Of a stretch of DNA of 10,107 bases, positions 6,432 through 10,107 are shown in pieces. The notes under the pieces are model-generated. The model was not told where the DNA came from, made no database searches, and was given only the letters and a program-made list of their open reading frames with translations. The stretch is from an uncultured Clostridium sp. GTDB taxonomy: Bacteria; Bacillota; Clostridia; Lachnospirales; Lachnospiraceae. Every line of letters starts with the position of its first letter. The first letter of the stretch is position 1. A program made the translations under genes and the position numbers. The stretch covers positions 1-10,107 of the forward strand of contig USFH01000075.1 in the NCBI GenBank assembly GCA_900553925.1, written 5' to 3'.

Positions 6432-7047
6432 GTTCGATGCACCTCCTTACCGTATTGTAATAGATTAAAAAAAACAGAACTGACAGACCGCTGAGCAGAA
6501 TCACAATTCCTTGTTCATCGAAGATCCAGTTATGTTCATACTGGATCCACTCGTATGGATACAGACAGTAGATATCCTCGAAATACCGGTCATGCAGGAT
6601 TACCAGAATATAATAGATGACGAAGCTTCCGCCATACGCGATATACCGGCTGTTCGAGATTGCCGCAAGTGTCGCGGAAAGCAGTGCCCACACCATCGCC
6701 GAGAAGAAAATAAGCAACGGATTTAATGCTGCGGCGTTCTTGGCAAAGCGCAGATATAGCAGGCATGGAAGCATCTCAACCAATCCACCCGCAATCCCAC
6801 ATGCGAGGAACTTGCCACAGATATAGGATGTTCTTCCACATCTTGGCAGATACGCCTTGATATACCCGCTCTGATAATCGGCAAGCCATGCGATTGCATA
6901 CGGAAACGTAGATATGACAGGAACGGTCACCCGGAATAACTCCGAGTCACCGCCCGCTTTCCACAGGATCAGTAATTCAAGTATAAATCCTGCCAGAAAT
7001 CCTTTTGAAATTATCGCTCGTTTCATGTCTGTCTCAAAACTGTTCAT
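6424..7047 (-). CDS. ABC-2-like transporter permease (207 residues)
   Basis: Second polytopic subunit, shorter than its partner. About six helices are visible (~13-30, 38-55, 76-98, 108-130, 136-152, 179-196). Charged segments between them include YLPRCGRTSYICGK (67-80), which sits where ABC-2/LanE-type permeases have a cytoplasmic loop. The ATG at 7047 directly follows the TAA of the lipoprotein gene with no base between. Its ribosome site (GGGG, 7054-7057) lies within that gene's last codons, so re-initiation by the same ribosomes is likely. The size and pairing recall LanE/LanG of lantibiotic-immunity transporters. No motif proves the substrate. Confidence 0.78.
   Translation of the reverse strand: MNSFETDMKRAIISKGFLAGFILELLILWKAGGDSELFRVTVPVISTFPYAIAWLADYQSGYIKAYLPRCGRTSYICGKFLACGIAGGLVEMLPCLLYLRFAKNAAALNPLLIFFSAMVWALLSATLAAISNSRYIAYGGSFVIYYILVILHDRYFEDIYCLYPYEWIQYEHNWIFDEQGIVILLSGLSVLFFLIYYNTVRRCIERV
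6442..6448 (-). promoter_or_regulatory. Strong ribosome binding site selecting a GTG start
   Basis: AAGGAGG lies inside the 3' end of the upstream permease gene, 10 bases before GTG at 6431. It is the strongest Shine-Dalgarno in the window. No competing ATG lies nearby in frame, which fixes the GTG as the start. Confidence 0.85.
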
Positions 7048-8634
7048 TTAATACCCCAGATCTTTATCAATGACGGTTCCATCAATTGCGTTGATTGATA
7101 AAAGGACTATATCTTTTTCTTCTTCTCCTGACACATCGGTTCTGGTTCCGGTAAAATCCCACACAGGAACTAATATTCCCGTGTCAAAATTGTCCGGCTC
7201 ACTGATTCTTGAATACCGGAGCTTTACATTGTTGATATCAATATAGGTGTATTGCTCATCATCCATTGCCGCATTGGTTGTTACGATCATCTGTTCAAAT
7301 ACATCCTTTATCTCATCAAAGTTTTTCAGTGCTGACTGATCGACAACAGTTTCGGTTACTTCCAATGGAATCAGATAGTCAAATCCAACAATTCCATCAT
7401 CATTTACAAAGATTGCAATATTTTCAGCATCCCAGATTTTTTTCACATAGGAATCCCCACGGAATTCATCGACGATTTTCGAACCTCCATCGTTGTTGAC
7501 AAATACACCATCGATGCATCGCTGATACCGGAACGCATACACGCTTCGATAGACATCCTGCCCATGGTTTGCGTCTTTTAACTCTGTTGCATTTCTGGTA
7601 TCCAGTCGTTCCTTCACAAGTCCTCCATTATAAAATGCATATTCTGTAAGCCCCATATCCTTCAAAAATGTCTCTGCTAGTTCTTTTGCTTCTGCTTCGG
7701 AAATCGTTGTTTTTTCCAGGAAAGAATCATTCTCTGTCCCCGCCTCTATCGGACGAACATAGGAACTTGCTGTTCCTGCTGTAGCAAAGCGGTAATCTTC
7801 ATCAATCTTACAATACGGATCAATTCCCATCACACTGTGTCCAACATCATAATAACCGGCTCTGGAACTTCTGTACTTAAGCATATTTCCATAATTATCA
7901 TTGTTCTGAATATAGATCGACTGGTAGTGTCCGTTTTTGGCGTCGTTGATTTCATAGATAATCTCTGCATTCGCATCATCAAAACTATTTTGCCAGCTAT
8001 AATAATCATCATCCGGATGAGCCGCATACAAGTCAGCGATCGAATGGAACTGCCGATCCGTCTCTGTCCCCTGAATAGAAAAAGTCTCCGGTGCTTTTTC
8101 ATATTCTTCCAGTGTTTTTCGATTCGATTCTTCCAGCTCCGCAATCAGTGCATCTTTTTGTTCTGCCGTATAAGCGTTGCTGTTCTTTATTTCTTCCATC
8201 CATTCATTATTGTTATTAATAGAATCCAACGACCATTCGGATTTCAGCTTCTGTCCCAACACTTTTCCTTCGTACAATGTCTGATCCCCGAAGAAATAAG
8301 TTTGTACCTGATCTGCAAACACCTGATCAATCTTCTTCTGCTTTACACGCAAAATGGATAACTTCTCTGTCTGTGGGATATCCACCTGTGCATCCACATG
8401 CACTTTCACATGCATACCCGTATCTTCAAAATCTGTCTGGTATTTGTCGTAATCCGCTGCGACCTCCTGCACTTCCGTCGTGGAAGCCTCTGTGTTTTCC
8501 GCCTGTTCGATCATGTTGTCAAAATCTTTGTTGTGTACAATTTCCGTATCCGGACTTTTCTGACAACCAGCAAATAAAATCATTGTAAGTGTTGCAGCAA
8601 GAAAGCTTCGTGCCGCCTGTTTACACTTTCTCAT
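7048..8634 (-). CDS. Large surface lipoprotein, downstream member of a tandem paralog pair
   Basis: A 528-residue predicted lipoprotein. A basic N-terminus and hydrophobic core end in LFAGC with lipidated Cys24, followed by a Glu/Thr-rich spacer. An alpha-rich charged segment (~144-181) could form a coiled coil. The C-terminal half carries ISEAEAKELAETF (~311-323), YAFRYQR (~366-372), VFVNNDGG (~377-384), FVNDDGIVGF (~409-418), LVPVWDF (~488-494) and INAIDGTVID (~514-523). These patterns recall PepSY/YcdB- or YycI-like extracytoplasmic folds. From memory, lipoproteins like this carry the label DUF6034; I could not check. The frame is open to an ATG at 8706, but that start overlaps the previous gene and hides the signal peptide. 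GGGGG 9 bases before the ATG at 8634 supports the shorter form. It precedes both permeases with no gap, so a surface receptor or immunity-type role is inferred. Confidence 0.85.
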   Translation of the reverse strand: MRKCKQAARSFLAATLTMILFAGCQKSPDTEIVHNKDFDNMIEQAENTEASTTEVQEVAADYDKYQTDFEDTGMHVKVHVDAQVDIPQTEKLSILRVKQKKIDQVFADQVQTYFFGDQTLYEGKVLGQKLKSEWSLDSINNNNEWMEEIKNSNAYTAEQKDALIAELEESNRKTLEEYEKAPETFSIQGTETDRQFHSIADLYAAHPDDDYYSWQNSFDDANAEIIYEINDAKNGHYQSIYIQNNDNYGNMLKYRSSRAGYYDVGHSVMGIDPYCKIDEDYRFATAGTASSYVRPIEAGTENDSFLEKTTISEAEAKELAETFLKDMGLTEYAFYNGGLVKERLDTRNATELKDANHGQDVYRSVYAFRYQRCIDGVFVNNDGGSKIVDEFRGDSYVKKIWDAENIAIFVNDDGIVGFDYLIPLEVTETVVDQSALKNFDEIKDVFEQMIVTTNAAMDDEQYTYIDINNVKLRYSRISEPDNFDTGILVPVWDFTGTRTDVSGEEEKDIVLLSINAIDGTVIDKDLGY

Positions 8635-8643
8635 ATAGGTCAT

Positions 8644-8648
8644 CCCCC
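8644..8648 (-). promoter_or_regulatory. Ribosome binding site deciding the start of the 7048-8634 lipoprotein
   Basis: AAAAGGGGG is placed 9 bases before the ATG at 8634. It directly abuts another in-frame ATG at 8643, which is too close to be used. The 8634 start gives a textbook lipoprotein signal peptide. Confidence 0.72.
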
Positions 8649-8683
8649 TTTTATCATATATATAAATCTCACCTGTTTTTATT

Positions 8684-10107
8684 TTAATACCCCAGATTCC
8701 AGTCAATCACTGTTCCATCAATTGCGTTGACGGACATGATGATAGCGTCCTGTACCTCATTTCCGTACTGGTCGGTTTTCCTTCCGATAAAATCCCAGAC
8801 CGGAACTAACAGTCCAGTGTCAAAGCTGTCTTTCTCGCTGATTCTTGTATAGCGAAGCTTCACAGAATCAATATCAATCGTTACATTTCCTTCCATTGCA
8901 TCTTCTGACTCAACAGCGTTCATCGTCACAACCATCTGCTCAAAGATATCCTTGATTTCATCAAAATTCTTCAATGTTGATTTTTCTACAACTGATTCTG
9001 TAACATTCAGCGGAGTCATATAATCAAATCCGACGATTCCATCATCATTCACAAACACTGCGATATCTTCTGCCGTCCAAAGCATCTTTTTATAGCTGTC
9101 GCCCTGCCATTCATCGACGATCTTTCCACCACCGTCATTATTCACAAAAACACCATCCATACATCTCTGATACCGGAACGCATAGACATTTCGATATGGT
9201 GTTGCACCTAACTCCTGCTGGATATCCAAATTACGATTATATTCTGTTACCTCACTGATCAAACCGCCATTATAATATGCAAATTCATTCAAACCGAGCT
9301 CGTCTAAAAATGCATCTGCCTTCTCTCTGGCTTCTGTCTCGGAAATTGTTGTTTTATCCTTTGGATTTTCAACAAAATCATCGGCTGTTTTTTGTTCATC
9401 ATATAATTCGCTATTAATAGCATCAATTGGAACGCCTTCTTCTTTCGGCCATACCCATCTGGCTTCCCGCGTTGCAAAATTATATTCCGGCTTTACAATC
9501 TCCGAATAAAAATCTCCATCCATAACAGATGAACCAACACCGATATATCCGAGTCTTGAACTGCGATACCGGATTAGATTTCCATAATTTAAATTGTTCT
9601 GCAGATACAAAGACTGATAGGAACCATTGGCTGCATCATTAATCCCATAAAAGATGCTGGAATCTGCACCTTCAAATGAATTTTGCCATTGATAATATCC
9701 ATTGTCCGGATTCTGAGCAAGCAATTCTTCTATACTGTGGATTTGATTGTCGGATGGATTTGCTGTGTAATTAATCGCATCATCCGAATTTTCATATTCT
9801 TCCTGTAGACTGTCCAGACGATCCTGAACTTCCTGTATTAAAACCTCTTTGTCGCTTTCGGAGTACAATCCGTTTGTATCATTTTCATATTCTGCGATTG
9901 AGTTTCTGCTTTCCTGCATTTCTGTCTCAATATCTGCTTTTGTTCTCTGATTCAGAACAGTTCCATCATATAGCTTCTGATCCTGGAATAATAAACCACG
10001 CAGCTTATCCAGAAAATCCTGATCAAACTTCTTCTGTTCTACCCGGAAGATGGACAACTGACTTGTATCCGGGATATCAACCTGTGCATCCGCGTGTACC
10101 GTCACAT
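8684..10107 (-). CDS. Large surface lipoprotein paralog, upstream copy, 5' end beyond the window
   Basis: The 473 visible residues are the C-terminal part of a homolog of the 7048-8634 product. The same motifs appear in the same order: DAQVDIP, the repeated YQWQNSFEGA block, ISETEAREKADAFL, YAFRYQRCMDG, VFVNNDGG, FVNDDGIVGFDY, LVPVWDF and INAIDGTVID, with a shared LGY C-terminus. The first full codon (10105-10103) is GTG, but it aligns with an internal valine of the paralog. About 75 residues with the signal peptide and Cys therefore lie outside, and lipidation is inferred from the paralog. Between FAT and KTTIS it is about 16 residues longer than its partner. The stop is 49 bases before the next gene's start, with no terminator between, so the two are probably cotranscribed. 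Function is unknown; a surface receptor or partner of the ABC complex is inferred. Confidence 0.85.
   Translation of the reverse strand, partial: VTVHADAQVDIPDTSQLSIFRVEQKKFDQDFLDKLRGLLFQDQKLYDGTVLNQRTKADIETEMQESRNSIAEYENDTNGLYSESDKEVLIQEVQDRLDSLQEEYENSDDAINYTANPSDNQIHSIEELLAQNPDNGYYQWQNSFEGADSSIFYGINDAANGSYQSLYLQNNLNYGNLIRYRSSRLGYIGVGSSVMDGDFYSEIVKPEYNFATREARWVWPKEEGVPIDAINSELYDEQKTADDFVENPKDKTTISETEAREKADAFLDELGLNEFAYYNGGLISEVTEYNRNLDIQQELGATPYRNVYAFRYQRCMDGVFVNNDGGGKIVDEWQGDSYKKMLWTAEDIAVFVNDDGIVGFDYMTPLNVTESVVEKSTLKNFDEIKDIFEQMVVTMNAVESEDAMEGNVTIDIDSVKLRYTRISEKDSFDTGLLVPVWDFIGRKTDQYGNEVQDAIIMSVNAIDGTVIDWNLGY

Noticed and set aside
7837..8361. A plus-strand open frame of 174 codons, rich in Ile/Phe, inside the lipoprotein gene
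   Set aside because: The hydrophobic look comes from reading Asp/Glu/Asn codons in reverse. The paralogous lipoprotein sequence explains this DNA fully.
8635..8683. Possible internal promoter (TATGAT-like) between the two lipoprotein genes
   Set aside because: The spacer is A+T-rich and gives a -10 look-alike, but no matching -35 box at 16-18 bases was found.

Overview
The window reads as a stretch of a low-to-mid G+C Firmicutes chromosome, most likely a gut or rumen Lachnospiraceae (Coprococcus/Butyrivibrio-like). The grounds are the close fit of the GpmI N-terminus to clostridial enzymes, AGGAGG-type ribosome sites, sigma-A promoter spacing, Gram-positive lipoproteins and a membrane-anchored GH5 cellulase. 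The genus is inference from memory of protein families, not a search result. Every gene supported here lies on the minus strand, so transcription runs from right to left. No stretch of more than 300 bases lacks a gene, and I see no tRNA, rRNA, CRISPR array, insertion sequence or attachment site.

In transcription order, positions 10107 to 2276 hold a tightly packed seven-gene membrane cassette. It contains two tandem paralogous lipoproteins (8684-10107, cut by the window edge, and 7048-8634), two ABC-2-like permeases (6424-7047 and 5535-6431), a BcrA/LanF-type ABC ATPase (4786-5469), a secreted and C-terminally anchored protein with CARDB/NEW3-like beta-sandwich repeats (3155-4789), and a bitopic protein whose outer domain resembles that of MacB/FtsX-type permeases (2276-3115). 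Start and stop codons abut or overlap at three junctions, other gaps are 39 to 65 bases, and a strong intrinsic terminator (2210-2249) closes the unit. Its promoter must lie beyond the right edge or inside the genes.

To the left is a monocistronic-looking gene for a membrane-anchored GH5 (subfamily 1-like) endoglucanase (629-2149). The terminator shows that the longest open frame for this gene overshoots the real start. Last comes the first third of gpmI (1-504), the glycolytic cofactor-independent phosphoglycerate mutase, behind a near-consensus sigma-A promoter.

The main item of interest is the seven-gene cassette. It has the parts of a LanFEG/BcrAB-type self-protection or export transporter (two six-helix permeases, an ATPase with Glu at the Q-loop position, surface lipoproteins). 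It also has duplicated large lipoproteins and two extracytoplasmic scaffold-like proteins that the classic systems lack. Its substrate cannot be read from the sequence.
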